The notes under the pieces were generated by a model. The model did no database searches and was not told the DNA's origin. It saw only the letters and a program-made list of their open reading frames with translations. The translations under genes were made by a program, and so were the position numbers. A stretch of 64,000 nt of DNA from positions 1 through 64,000 of the forward strand of contig CAYSOF010000008.1 in the NCBI GenBank assembly GCA_964432595.1, given 5' to 3'. How positions within the stretch are numbered: the stretch's first letter is position 1; the number at the start of each line of letters is the position of its first letter. The stretch is from DASYLJ01 sp964432595. GTDB lineage: Bacteria; Desulfobacterota; Binatia; DP-6. Positions 39,066 to 47,913 of the stretch are shown here, one piece after another.

Positions 39066-39114
39066 ACGCGGCGACGGTACCGGGCGGCACCGGCGCCGGT
39101 CAAAGGCTTGCAGG

Positions 39115-41001
39115 CTACCGGAGCGCGCGCTCCATCGTCTTGCACATCCCCTGGAACGTGCGGCCGACGTCGCGGCCGCGTGCCTGCTTCACCTCGGCAC
39201 GGTCGAGTCGCTTGTCGATGCGCGCCGCCAGCGCCGGCGCGACGTCGCCCGCGGCGGCGCCGTCGGCCAACGTGCGACGCGCCTGCACGAGCAGCTCGGC
39301 GAGCTGCGTCCGATCGGCCGCATGGGAGGCGGGACAGGCGCGGCGCTCGTGCCGCATGTTCTTCGCGCGATCGGCGCCGGCGCAGACGACGTCACGCAGG
39401 AACAGGTCCCAGCGCACCGGCTTGTACTGCTGGATGCCGCCGACCGTGGGCTGCACGGGTATGGTGATGACCAGGCCCAGGTCGCTCAGGCACTTCGCGT
39501 ATAGACGCCGCAACGGCGAGTTGCCGATGTACAGCGCGCCGTCGGGCCCGCTGCTCATGACCGCCACCGTCTCGTCGAGCGATTCCACGAACCAGCGCGG
39601 CTTGCCGGTGAGGCGATCGAGGATGCCGAGCCCCGTCGTCGTGAAGAGCGTGTTCACCGTGAGGCGGTAGCCCGCGCCCGCCTGGAACGCGATGCCGTTG
39701 GCGCCGACGCCGGCGATGTTGGCGTTGCCCGATATCTGCGGGGGCGTCAGCTCGAAGACGTCCATGTCGCCGTCCCACCCGAGCCGTGCCGACGTGCCCT
39801 CGTCGATCACCTGATGGATCGTCCCCATCGTCGACGCGTAGACCTCGCGGTTGTCCGCGGCGACGCCGATCGAGCCACGGATCTGCGAGCCGAGCGGCAG
39901 CGTCCACAGCCGCTCGCACGACGGACCCACCGCGATGAGGTTGCCGACGTTGTCGCCGACGTACGTGCGTGAGCCGTCGCGCGGCGACGCTGGGGTCGAC
40001 GCCGTGCCGCCCTCGAACGACGCATGGCACGTCTCGGTGATGCCGCCCGGCCCGAGCTCGAGCCGATAGAGCGCGCCGAGCTCCGAGATGCCGTCGACCG
40101 TGCCGTCTTCGGCGTCGGGCGCCGTCGCGCCCACCCAGAGCCGGCCCGTGACGCCGTCGATCGAGAAGTAGTTCGCGACCTCCGCGCCGCTGCCCTGCAG
40201 CACGCCGACGAGCTGGTCGATCGTCAGCTGGCCGCCGAGGTTCACGAACTGCTCGAGCGCCGCCTGCGCGCATGCGGTGATCGCCGGCGGCGTCGTCGAC
40301 GGCACCGGCGGCGGGGAGATCTCGCCGGGGAGCTGGAACGGCTGCGGCAGGACGGACACGCCGGTCCGGCGATCGACGGCGTAGATCCAGCCGTCGCGCG
40401 AGAGGCCGACGATCGCGTCCGCGCCGGGATGGTAGTTCACGCCGAACACCCCGGTGGGTTCGCCGGGCAGCCCCGTCGGCTGATCCCACACGACCGTGCC
40501 GTCGGTCTTCACGGCGAGCACACGCTGGTAGAGCCCGAGGTAGACGATCTGCTCCCCGGGATGGTCGGGATCGTCGAGCACCATCGGCGTGCCGCTGCCC
40601 GCGACGGTGCCGGGGTCCCGGGGGATCGCCCAGCGGCGCGTGCCGTTCACGGGCTCGAGCGAGATCATGACGACGTCCTCGTGCGAGCTGAACGGCGCGA
40701 AGTAGAGGTTGCCGGCGTCGTCGAAGACGGGGCCCGTCGGATTCCAGGTGGTCGGCTCGGCGAGCCAGCCCGGCTCGAACATCGGCGGATACGCCAGCGA
40801 CACCTCGTCCGTGTTCACCTCGTCGGAGTGCAGGCTCCGCCACGTCGCACGCGAGGCGTAGGTGCCATGGGCCGGGTCGGCCGCGCGGCACTCGGTGGGC
40901 GCCCACGCCGTGCGTCCCGGTGGCGGGAAGATTTTGGCCGGCTGCGCGGCCGCGACCCCCAGGCTGGCGAGCACGATCAGGCTGGCGACGAAGCGTCTCA
41001 T
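39115..41001 (-). CDS. Secreted PQQ-like beta-propeller protein
   Basis: 628 aa from ATG 41001 (MRRFVASLIVLASLGVAAA signal peptide); the frame continues upstream into a shadow of the MFS gene. Repeated blade segments such as GPVFDDAGNLYFAPF, VYLGLYQRVLAVKTDG, WIYAVDRRTG and TYVGDNVGNLIAVGPS indicate a PQQ/quinoprotein-type propeller. No catalytic quinoprotein residues can be confirmed. The last 85 residues are a helical, basic tail with scattered cysteines (CAGAD, CPASH, MCKTME), comparable in size to the tails of the subtilase and Thr-linker proteins. Confidence 0.82.
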   Translation of the reverse strand: MRRFVASLIVLASLGVAAAQPAKIFPPPGRTAWAPTECRAADPAHGTYASRATWRSLHSDEVNTDEVSLAYPPMFEPGWLAEPTTWNPTGPVFDDAGNLYFAPFSSHEDVVMISLEPVNGTRRWAIPRDPGTVAGSGTPMVLDDPDHPGEQIVYLGLYQRVLAVKTDGTVVWDQPTGLPGEPTGVFGVNYHPGADAIVGLSRDGWIYAVDRRTGVSVLPQPFQLPGEISPPPVPSTTPPAITACAQAALEQFVNLGGQLTIDQLVGVLQGSGAEVANYFSIDGVTGRLWVGATAPDAEDGTVDGISELGALYRLELGPGGITETCHASFEGGTASTPASPRDGSRTYVGDNVGNLIAVGPSCERLWTLPLGSQIRGSIGVAADNREVYASTMGTIHQVIDEGTSARLGWDGDMDVFELTPPQISGNANIAGVGANGIAFQAGAGYRLTVNTLFTTTGLGILDRLTGKPRWFVESLDETVAVMSSGPDGALYIGNSPLRRLYAKCLSDLGLVITIPVQPTVGGIQQYKPVRWDLFLRDVVCAGADRAKNMRHERRACPASHAADRTQLAELLVQARRTLADGAAAGDVAPALAARIDKRLDRAEVKQARGRDVGRTFQGMCKTMERALR

Positions 41002-41078
41002 GCCCGGATTCCTACCCCAGATCGCCCGCCCGCCGCGCGTCTCGCGTGGACAAGGAGGCGTCTTCGCCGGACAAACGG

Positions 41079-42284
41079 TCAGACCCGCAGGGTACGCAGG
41101 CGCCCGTTCGCCCAGACGTAGGCGAGCACGGCCGTCATGATGGCGGCGTTCAGGACGTACGGGGCGCGGGGGTCGACCTCGTAGAGCGACGTCCCGAGCA
41201 CCGGCCCGAAGACGTTCCCCAGCACCGTGAGGCCGCCGAGCAGGCCGGCGACGGCCCCCTGCTCGTCCGCCGCGACCGCGAGCGACGCACCCGCCGCGCT
41301 GCCGGGTCGCACCAGGCCCGCGCCGAGGCCGAGCGACGCCAGGCCCAGCAGGAACGCCGGCAGGCCGTCGCCGGCGCAGAGCAGGACGAACGCGAGCAGC
41401 ATCAGCGGCACGCCGACCTGCAGCATCCGGCGGGCCGTGGGCCGCAGGCGCTGGATCACCACCAGCTGCGCCACCAGTCCCGACGCCGCCAGCGCGACGA
41501 AGCCCAGCCCCGCACGCTGCGCGGCCTCCGTGGCGTTCAGGCCGAGCACGTCCTGGAGGAACAGCGCGAACGTGATGACGGTCGTCGCGCGCACCGCCTG
41601 GAGCGCGGCGATGACGAGCAGGAACGGCGTCACGCGCCGGTCGGTCCAGGCGATGCGGCGCGGCGCCTCGCCATGCTTGCGGGCCGGGCCCTCCTCCGGC
41701 AGCCGGAACCAGATCACCGCGGCGCTCGCGGCCGACAGTGCCGCCGTGAAGAAGAGCGGCGCCGTCAACGCCACCGAGGCGAGCACGCCGCCGACCGCGG
41801 GGCCGACGGTCTCGCCGACGCCGAAGGCCGCGCTCACGAACGCCATGCCGGCCGCGCGCTCGTGCGCGGTCGTGCGGTCCGCGACGTACGCCTGCGACGC
41901 CGGGCCGGTGCCCGAGCCGACGAGCGCGAACACGCAGCGCGACGCGATGAGCATCGGCCAGACGAGCGCGGCGGGCAGCAGGCCCGATCCGCCGAGCGCG
42001 ATCGTCGCGCCGAGGAGCGCCATCGACAGCCCGAAGCCGAGCAGCCCGATCAGGATGACGGGCCGCCGACCCCAGACGTCGCTCTGCCGACCCCACCACG
42101 GGCTCACGAAGATCCAGAAGCTGGCCGACGTCGCGAAGATGATCGAGATCTGCACCGGCGAGATGCCGAGCTCGCGCGCCGCGGGCGGCAGGATCGCGAA
42201 CAGCATCGACTGCCCGAGGCCGATGCAGACCAGGCAGACGAACAGGATGCGGAAGCCGCGGGGCCGCGGCGCGCGGCGGGTCAC
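41079..42284 (-). CDS. MFS transporter, TetA-like drug-efflux group
   Basis: 401 aa with 12 predicted hydrophobic helices. The loop-2/3 motif GRQSDVWGRRPVI and RCVFALVGSGTGPASQAYVADRT (motif C-like) place it with proton-driven efflux carriers. It starts at GTG 42284, which overlaps the VapC stop as GTGA, so it is translationally coupled to the toxin-antitoxin pair. This is an unusual arrangement. Substrate unknown. Confidence 0.93.
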   Translation of the reverse strand: MTRRAPRPRGFRILFVCLVCIGLGQSMLFAILPPAARELGISPVQISIIFATSASFWIFVSPWWGRQSDVWGRRPVILIGLLGFGLSMALLGATIALGGSGLLPAALVWPMLIASRCVFALVGSGTGPASQAYVADRTTAHERAAGMAFVSAAFGVGETVGPAVGGVLASVALTAPLFFTAALSAASAAVIWFRLPEEGPARKHGEAPRRIAWTDRRVTPFLLVIAALQAVRATTVITFALFLQDVLGLNATEAAQRAGLGFVALAASGLVAQLVVIQRLRPTARRMLQVGVPLMLLAFVLLCAGDGLPAFLLGLASLGLGAGLVRPGSAAGASLAVAADEQGAVAGLLGGLTVLGNVFGPVLGTSLYEVDPRAPYVLNAAIMTAVLAYVWANGRLRTLRV

Positions 42285-42679
42285 CCGACGACGGCGACGA
42301 GGTTGGCCGCCCCGATGCGGGTGTCACTGGTGACGAGCCGCGCGCCGTGTTGCTGCGCCGTCGCGACGATCAGCATGTCGGCAGGATCACGGAGGCCTAC
42401 GAAACGGGCTCCCGTCACGAGGATCGGTAACGTGAGCGGCACGACCACGAGCCCCGGAACGACCGTCGCGCGCTCGAGCCATGATTCGACCGGCGTCGAG
42501 AAGCGCAGTTTGCCGCGTTCGCAAAGCAGCGCGACTTCCCAACACGAGATGATCGACACCATCATCGCGGCGGACGACTGCCGCGTTCGATCGATCGTCG
42601 TTCGCTGCGTGCGGCTCAGCTTGTCCGGTCGGGTGAGCCACCAGACCCAGGCGTGTGTATCGAGGACGATGGGCGTCAT
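42281..42679 (-). CDS. vapC: PIN-domain toxin VapC
   Basis: 132-aa ribonuclease toxin. The PIN acidic residues are visible: Asp7 in VLDTHAWVWW, Glu in SCWEVALL, and Asp in LRDPADMLIVATA, with the late TSD (RLVTSDTRI). VapC toxins cleave tRNA or rRNA. It overlaps the antitoxin gene by 4 nt (ATGA at 42676-42679), the classic coupling that ensures antitoxin is made first. Confidence 0.92.
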   Translation of the reverse strand: MTPIVLDTHAWVWWLTRPDKLSRTQRTTIDRTRQSSAAMMVSIISCWEVALLCERGKLRFSTPVESWLERATVVPGLVVVPLTLPILVTGARFVGLRDPADMLIVATAQQHGARLVTSDTRIGAANLVAVVG

Positions 42680-42915
42680 CGCCGATTCGCGTTCCAGCCG
42701 AGACCCGTATCGAAATCCTCGACTCGATCGCCGCCGACCAGGGTTCCGCGCAGATCCGCGAGCGGATCGTCCGCAGGGAGCGCGTCGAGGGGCACCAGAC
42801 GCGCGATCGGCTTCCCGCGCTTCGTGATGACGATCTCGCGTCGTTCGCGGGCGACTTCCTCGACCAGACCCAGGCAGTGTGCCTTCAGCTCGGAGACCGC
42901 GATCGTACGCGCCAT
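42676..42915 (-). CDS. Phd/YefM-family antitoxin
   Basis: 79-aa antitoxin with the N-terminal DNA-binding Phd fold, VSELKAHCLGLVEEVARERREIVITKRGKPIARLVPL being spread over residues 7-43. The acidic C-terminus (ADDPLADL..GDRVEDFD) would wrap the toxin. It normally represses its own operon. It lies 38 nt downstream of the carboxyltransferase stop and is the first gene of phd-vapC-MFS. Confidence 0.92.
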   Translation of the reverse strand: MARTIAVSELKAHCLGLVEEVARERREIVITKRGKPIARLVPLDALPADDPLADLRGTLVGGDRVEDFDTGLGWNANRR

Positions 42916-42953
42916 GGGCCTACCCTGTTCTGCCCATGGTCAAGTGTCAATGG

Positions 42954-44549
42954 TCACATGCGGAACACGCCGTAGCCGCGCGCTCCGGCGATCGGGCCCG
43001 AGTGCACCGCGGAAAGCGAGATCCCCAGCACCGTGCGCGTGTCGCGCGGATCGATGATGCCGTCGTCCCACACGCGCGCCGTCGCGTAGAAGGCGTACGA
43101 CTCCTTCTCGATCTGCTGCGCGACCATCTGCCGCAGCATCTGGTCCTCGCCCTCGTCGAACGGCAGCCCGGCGCGCTCCGCCGCCTGGCGGCGCACGATC
43201 GAGAGCACGCCCGCGAGCTGCTCCGGCCCCATCACCGCGATGCGGTGGTTCGGCCACGAGAAGACGAAGCGCGGCTCGTACGCGCGGCCCGACATGCCGT
43301 AGTTCCCCGCGCCGTACGACGCGCCGATCATGACCGTCAGGTGCGGCACCGTGCTGTTCGAGACGGCGTTGATGAGCTTCGCGCCGTCCTTGATGATGCC
43401 GCCCTGCTCGTAGCGCGTGCCGACCATGAACCCGGTGATGTTCTGCAGGAACACGATCGGCGTGTCGGTCTGGTTGCAGAGCTGGATGAACTGCGCGCCC
43501 TTCTCCGACGACTCGGAGAACAGGATGCCGTTGTTCGCGATGATCCCGACCGGCCAGCCGTGGACGTGCGCGTAGCCCGTCACGAGCGTCGTGCCGTACG
43601 TCGGCTTGAACTCGTGGAAGCGCGAGCCGTCGACCAGCCGCGCGATCACCTCGCGCACCTCGAACGGACGGCGCACGTCGAACGACGTCAGCCCGAGCAG
43701 CTCGTCCGGATCGTAGCGCGGCTCTTCGACGGCGACGCGCTTCGACCAGCCCTGCTTGCGCCAGTTGAGCTGCGCCACGATCTCGCGGCCGAGACGGATG
43801 GCGTCGCGCTCGTCGGCGGCGAGGTAGTCGGACACGCCCGACGTCCGGCTGTGCATCTCGGCGCCCCCGAGGCTCTCCTCGTCGGTGTCCTCGTGGATCG
43901 CCATCTTCACCAGCGGCGGGCCGCCGAGGAACACCTTCGCGCCGCCCTTCACCATGACGACGTAGTCGGACATGCCGGGGACGTACGCGCCGCCCGCCGT
44001 CGACGATCCGAAGACGAGGCAGATCGTCGGGATGCGCTCCTGCGAGCGGCGCGTGATCTCGCGGAAGCCCTGCCCGCCCGGCACGAACGTCTCCGACTGG
44101 AACGGCAGGTCGGCGCCGCCCGACTCCGTCAGGTTGATGATGGGCAGGCGGTTCTGCGCGCAGATCTCCATCGTGCGCGCGCTCTTCTTGAGACTGTACG
44201 GGTTGAGCGAGCCGCCCTTCACCGTCGGCTCGTTCGCCGTGATGACGCACTCGACGCCCGACACGACGCCGATGCCCGAGACGACGCTGCCGCCGAGCCC
44301 GAAGTCGGTGCCCCACGCGCAGAGCGGCGACAACTCGAGGAACGGCGAGTCGCGGTCCAGCAGCAGCTCGATGCGCTCCCGCGCCATCAGCTTGCCGCGC
44401 TTCAGGTGCCGGTCGACGTACTTGGGGCCGCCGCCGGCACGGGCCAACGTCAGCTGCTCGTCGAGGTAGGCGAGCTGCTCGAGGAACGCGGTACGGTTCG
44501 CCTGGTACTGCTCGGCGCGCGGATTGACGTTGGTGCGCAGGACCTCCAT
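42954..44549 (-). CDS. Acyl-CoA carboxylase carboxyltransferase beta subunit (MCC/GCC-type)
   Basis: 531-aa carboxyltransferase that moves CO2 from biotin to an acyl-CoA. Crotonase-fold markers include KGGSLNPYSLKKSARTMEI, SGGADLPFQSETFVPGG, FGSSTAGGAYVPGMSDY and GIIANNGILFSESSEKGA. The GAGNYGMSGRAYEPRF segment is the MCC/GCC-type signature. Similarity is strongest to LiuB/AtuC. Its natural alpha partner is the biotin-carboxylase gene at 18505-20466, 22 kb away. The gene stands alone and is divergent to the SCP2 membrane gene. Confidence 0.94.
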   Translation of the reverse strand: MEVLRTNVNPRAEQYQANRTAFLEQLAYLDEQLTLARAGGGPKYVDRHLKRGKLMARERIELLLDRDSPFLELSPLCAWGTDFGLGGSVVSGIGVVSGVECVITANEPTVKGGSLNPYSLKKSARTMEICAQNRLPIINLTESGGADLPFQSETFVPGGQGFREITRRSQERIPTICLVFGSSTAGGAYVPGMSDYVVMVKGGAKVFLGGPPLVKMAIHEDTDEESLGGAEMHSRTSGVSDYLAADERDAIRLGREIVAQLNWRKQGWSKRVAVEEPRYDPDELLGLTSFDVRRPFEVREVIARLVDGSRFHEFKPTYGTTLVTGYAHVHGWPVGIIANNGILFSESSEKGAQFIQLCNQTDTPIVFLQNITGFMVGTRYEQGGIIKDGAKLINAVSNSTVPHLTVMIGASYGAGNYGMSGRAYEPRFVFSWPNHRIAVMGPEQLAGVLSIVRRQAAERAGLPFDEGEDQMLRQMVAQQIEKESYAFYATARVWDDGIIDPRDTRTVLGISLSAVHSGPIAGARGYGVFRM

Positions 44550-44640
44550 CGCCGAGGGGTCTTAGCCCACCGGGTTCCCGCGGCCAACCGTTCGGCCCGA
44601 ACCGCTCGTCGGCCGGCGGGGGGAGTGCTACGCACGGCGC

Positions 44641-45573
44641 ATGCAGGTCCCTCGCCTTCAGAACCCGCTCGCCCGCTTCTTCTTCATGCACCTGGGCACG
44701 CTGGTCTCGATCATCGTCTACTTCAACCTCGCGGAGACCGGCGGCTGGACGGTCGAGGGCCTGCGCCACGCGCTCGTCGTGGCGCTCCTGGTGAAGACGT
44801 CGTACATGGCGCTCGCCTGGTGGCAGCGCGAGCTCAAGCACTTCGACGTGTCGGTCTGGCTGCTGTTCCTGATCGGGCTCGCCGGCGTCTCGCTCGGGAT
44901 CGAGCCGATCACGGGCCTCTACCAGCGCTACTCGCCCGCGCTCGTGTTCGTCGCGCTGGCGGCGGCCGCGGCGGTGCCGCCGCTGCTCGGCCGGGAGCCG
45001 TTCACGTACTACTTCGCGCGCCGGCAGACGCCCGCCTGGCAGTGGAAGACGCCGGCCTTCGTGCCCGTGAACCGCCTGCTGTCGGCGTGGTGGACGCTCG
45101 TCTTCCTGGCCGCCGCCACGCTGTGCGCGATGCGGCCGACGGATCCGATGTTCACGCTCGTCTGGCCGAACCTGCTCGTGTTCGTCGTCGGCGTGCCGGG
45201 CAACATCCTCCTGCCGATGCTGTATTTGCGGTTCGTTCCGCTCGGGCTGCCGACGTCGGCCGAGCCGATCATCATGGGCATGCCGCTCGTGTTCGATCGC
45301 GCCGCGGCGGGCGACGTCGCCGCGACGATCCAGTTCCAGCTGACCGACGGCGGCAGCTACTTCCTCAAAATCTCCCAGGGCCGCTGCAAGAGCTTCGAGG
45401 GCACCGCGCCGTCGCCCGACCTCGTCGTGCGCACGCCCGACGCCGTGTGGACGCGCATCAGCCACGGCGAGCTCGACGGCGGTCAGGCGCTGATGGAAGG
45501 GCTCTACACGGTCGAGGGCGACTTCGCGCTGCTGCCGAAGCTGCGCGAGTGGTTCCGCGCGCGGCGCGGGTGA
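44641..45573 (+). CDS. Membrane protein with C-terminal SCP2-like lipid-binding domain
   Basis: 310 aa. Four to five hydrophobic helices occupy about residues 12-200 (for example FFFMHLGTLVSIIVYF and LLVFVVGVPGNILLPMLYL). The last 95 residues are an SCP2-like fold: IQFQLTDGGSYFLKISQGRC, DLVVRTPDAVWTRISHGELDG and MEGLYTVEGDFALLPKL. Membrane helices joined to an SCP2 module suggest lipid shuttling at a bilayer. It is divergent from the carboxyltransferase and converges on the HAD gene with only 1 nt between stops. No function is established. Confidence 0.8.
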   Translation: MQVPRLQNPLARFFFMHLGTLVSIIVYFNLAETGGWTVEGLRHALVVALLVKTSYMALAWWQRELKHFDVSVWLLFLIGLAGVSLGIEPITGLYQRYSPALVFVALAAAAAVPPLLGREPFTYYFARRQTPAWQWKTPAFVPVNRLLSAWWTLVFLAAATLCAMRPTDPMFTLVWPNLLVFVVGVPGNILLPMLYLRFVPLGLPTSAEPIIMGMPLVFDRAAAGDVAATIQFQLTDGGSYFLKISQGRCKSFEGTAPSPDLVVRTPDAVWTRISHGELDGGQALMEGLYTVEGDFALLPKLREWFRARRG

Positions 45574-45574
45574 G

Positions 45575-46237
45575 TCAGCGGATCAGCGACGCCAATTGCG
45601 CGGGCGACAGCTCGCGCAGCGAGCCGACCGCGACGTCCGCGTCGGCGTAGCGCTCGCGCGGCGCCGTCCCGACGAGCGCCGCGACCTTCGCGCCGGCCGC
45701 ACGCCCCGCACGCACGCCGACCGGCGCGTCCTCGACGACGACGCACCGCCCGGGCGGCAGGCCGAGCCGCTCCGCCGCCAGCACGTAGACCTGCGGGTCC
45801 GGCTTGCCGCGGGTCACGTCCTCGCCGCTGACGATCGCCGCGAACGCGTCACGCCGCCCGAGCAGCTCGAGCGTCAGCTCGACGTTCGCCCGCGGCGCCG
45901 ACGAGCCGACGCCGAGCGGCATCCCCGCCGCGGCGCACGCGTCGATCAGCTCGACGGCGCCGTCCATCGCCGGGAAGCGCTCGCGAATCAGGTCGCGGTA
46001 GATCGCCTCCTTGCGCTCGTCGAGGGCGCGGCGTCCGGCGTCGTCCACCCGGTCGCCCCAGAAGCGGGCGATCACCTCGCGGCTCGTCTGCCCGAAGGTC
46101 TCGGCGAACTGCGCCTCGGTGATCTCGAGGCCGTGCTCGCGCGCCATGGCGACCCAGCTGCGCAGGTGCCCCTGGTAGGAGTCCACCAGGACGCCGTCCA
46201 CGTCGAAGATCACGCCCACCCCCACCGCCGTCGCCAT
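45575..46237 (-). CDS. HAD-superfamily phosphatase/phosphomutase (PGMB-like)
   Basis: 220 aa from ATG 46237 (MATAVGVG); the frame continues upstream but overlaps the divergent di-iron gene. HAD motifs: nucleophile DVDGVLVDS, motif 2 in GVGSSAP, Lys in TRGKPDPQVY, and acidic VVEDAPVGVRAG. The alpha-helical cap fits beta-phosphoglucomutase or phosphoglycolate-phosphatase-like enzymes. No substrate can be read from context; it converges on the SCP2 membrane protein and is divergent from the ferritin-like oxygenase. Confidence 0.92.
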   Translation of the reverse strand: MATAVGVGVIFDVDGVLVDSYQGHLRSWVAMAREHGLEITEAQFAETFGQTSREVIARFWGDRVDDAGRRALDERKEAIYRDLIRERFPAMDGAVELIDACAAAGMPLGVGSSAPRANVELTLELLGRRDAFAAIVSGEDVTRGKPDPQVYVLAAERLGLPPGRCVVVEDAPVGVRAGRAAGAKVAALVGTAPRERYADADVAVGSLRELSPAQLASLIR

Positions 46238-46325
46238 GTCCGACTCCCTACCCAATGAGGGGGAGGGCCGAAACCCCCGAGAGGGGCTTGTGACTGCCAT
46301 CGGTTCGTCAGTAAATTCCCCGTCC

Positions 46326-47345
46326 ATGGCGATGCCTGCGACCGTCAACCAGCTGGAGCGGCTCGACGAGGAGCTCGAGACGATCCTCACGTCGTTCGAC
46401 ACCAACTACGCGTGGCGATACGGCAACGTGAAGGAAGGTCTGCGCGACCTCTACGAGAAGGCGAAGCGCGACCAGTGGAACGGCACCACGCAGCTCAAGT
46501 GGGACACGCCGGTCGACCCCGAGGTCGACATCCTGCCCCGCCACCTGAACCCGCTGCAGGGCTTCGCGCCGTACGAGAAGCTCACCGAGAAGGAGAAGCA
46601 GCGCTTCCAGCACGCGCAGGTGGCACTCCAGCTCTCGCAGTTCCTCCACGGCGAGCAGGGCGCGCTCATCGTCGCGTCGCAGCTCGTCGGCGCGGTGCCG
46701 TGGATCGACGCGAAGTACTACGCCGGCACGCAGACCATGGACGAGGCGCGGCACGTCGAGGTGTTCGCCCGCTACCTCACCGAGAAGCTCGAGTGGCAGT
46801 GGCCCGTGAACGAGAGCCTGAAGGAGCTGCTCGACGCGACGATCACGGACAGCCGCTGGGACTTCAAGTACCTCGGCATGCAGATCATCATCGAAGGCCT
46901 CGCGATGGCCGCCTTCGGCAACCTCTTCCAGATCACGAGCGAGCCGCTGCTGAAGGACCTGATCCACTACGTGATGAAGGACGAATCGCGCCACGTCGCG
47001 TTCGGCGTGATTTCGCTGAAGGACTACTACCGCGAGATGCCGGCGAACGAGCTGAGCGACCGCGAGGACTTCATCATCTACGCGTGCGAGCTCATGCGGA
47101 ACCGTCTCGTCGGCGACCAGATCGCCAACGCGATGGGCTGGAACCGCGACGAGGTGAAGGACCGCGTCCTCGCGTCGCCGCCCGCGATGATGTTCCGGCA
47201 GATGCTGTTCGCGCGCGTCGTGCCGAACCTGAAGCGGCTCGGGCTGATCAGCCCGCGCGTGCGCGCGTCGTTCGAGCAGCTCGGCATCATCCAGTTCGAG
47301 GACGCGGACCCGGAGCAGCAGGACCGGGATCTCGGCTTCGCCTGA
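46326..47345 (+). CDS. Ferritin-like di-iron protein, AurF/fatty-acid-oxygenase-like
   Basis: 339 aa. Two matched half-sites bind a di-iron centre: Glu in LHGEQGAL followed 30 residues later by DEARHVEV, and Glu in IIEGLAMA followed about 31 later by MKDESRHVAFG. This E...ExxH...E...ExxH pattern is that of AurF-type N-oxygenases and related ferritin-like hydroxylases. The conserved DTNYAWRYGNVKEGLRDLYE start suggests a distinct uncharacterised group. ATG 46326 or 46332 may start it. A cNMP-binding protein follows after 7 nt, suggesting a two-gene unit. Confidence 0.84.
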   Translation: MAMPATVNQLERLDEELETILTSFDTNYAWRYGNVKEGLRDLYEKAKRDQWNGTTQLKWDTPVDPEVDILPRHLNPLQGFAPYEKLTEKEKQRFQHAQVALQLSQFLHGEQGALIVASQLVGAVPWIDAKYYAGTQTMDEARHVEVFARYLTEKLEWQWPVNESLKELLDATITDSRWDFKYLGMQIIIEGLAMAAFGNLFQITSEPLLKDLIHYVMKDESRHVAFGVISLKDYYREMPANELSDREDFIIYACELMRNRLVGDQIANAMGWNRDEVKDRVLASPPAMMFRQMLFARVVPNLKRLGLISPRVRASFEQLGIIQFEDADPEQQDRDLGFA

Positions 47346-47352
47346 ACGGCGC

Positions 47353-47796
47353 GTGAAAACGATCCTCGAGCATTGCGCGGGCCTGCCGGAGCGCCGGTTC
47401 GCGGTCGGGGATCAGCTCATCGGCGAGGGCTCGACGACGGGCATTCTGCTCGTCTTGATCGAGGGGACCGTCGAGGTGCGAAAGGGCGACACGCCGGTCG
47501 CCGTCGTGCGCGAGACCGGCGCGCTGTTCGGCGAGATGGCCATCCTGCTGAACACGCCGCACACCGCATCGGTCGTCGCGGTGTCGCCGACGCGTTGCTA
47601 CGTCGTCGACGATGCCACGGTGTTCCTCGGCTCGCCGGCGATCCTCCTGCACGTCTCGCGGCTGCTCGCGAAGCGGCTCCGCATGGTGAACACGTACATC
47701 GCCGATCTACAGGAGCAATTCGCCGAGCACAGCGATCATCTGAACATGGCCGGCGAAGCCGTCGACCGGATGCTCGCTCATCAAGACGATGACTGA
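47353..47796 (+). CDS. Stand-alone cyclic-nucleotide-binding domain protein
   Basis: 147 aa from GTG 47353. It is a single CNB/Crp-N domain: GSTTGILLVLIEGTVEVRKG, the phosphate-binding-cassette-like RETGALFGEMAILLNTPHTASV with Glu and Thr-Ala in place of the cAMP-contacting Arg-Ser/Thr-Ala, and a C-terminal dimerisation helix. No helix-turn-helix follows, so it is not itself a transcription factor. It is paired with the di-iron gene, perhaps tying that oxygenase to a nucleotide signal or membrane stress. Confidence 0.84.
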   Translation: MKTILEHCAGLPERRFAVGDQLIGEGSTTGILLVLIEGTVEVRKGDTPVAVVRETGALFGEMAILLNTPHTASVVAVSPTRCYVVDDATVFLGSPAILLHVSRLLAKRLRMVNTYIADLQEQFAEHSDHLNMAGEAVDRMLAHQDDD

Positions 47797-47798
47797 CT

Positions 47799-47891
47799 CG
47801 ACCCAAGACCATGTCTTGGGTCGGAGAGGCAGCGAGAGTGTGGCGGCTCGCTGCGAATCACCGTTATGCCGCGGCCGGCGAAGCCGGCGCG
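47799..47891 (+). repeat. Composite two-hairpin repeat, copy 1
   Basis: In the convergent gap after the CNB gene. Hairpin A is an 11-bp perfect stem (47799-47809 with 47813-47823, loop CAT). Then come GTGTGGC at 47838-47844 and, 27 nt later, a palindrome centred on GCCGGCGAAGCCGGC (core 47871-47891). The same architecture appears reversed at 56457-56538. Hairpin A may also terminate transcription from both sides. Confidence 0.7.
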
Positions 47892-47913
47892 GCACACTGC
47901 TCCGATCGACAGC

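Noticed and set aside
42879..45650. A 923-codon plus-strand open frame
   Set aside because: It overlaps phd, the carboxyltransferase and the SCP2 membrane gene; the sequence is repetitive and not protein-like.
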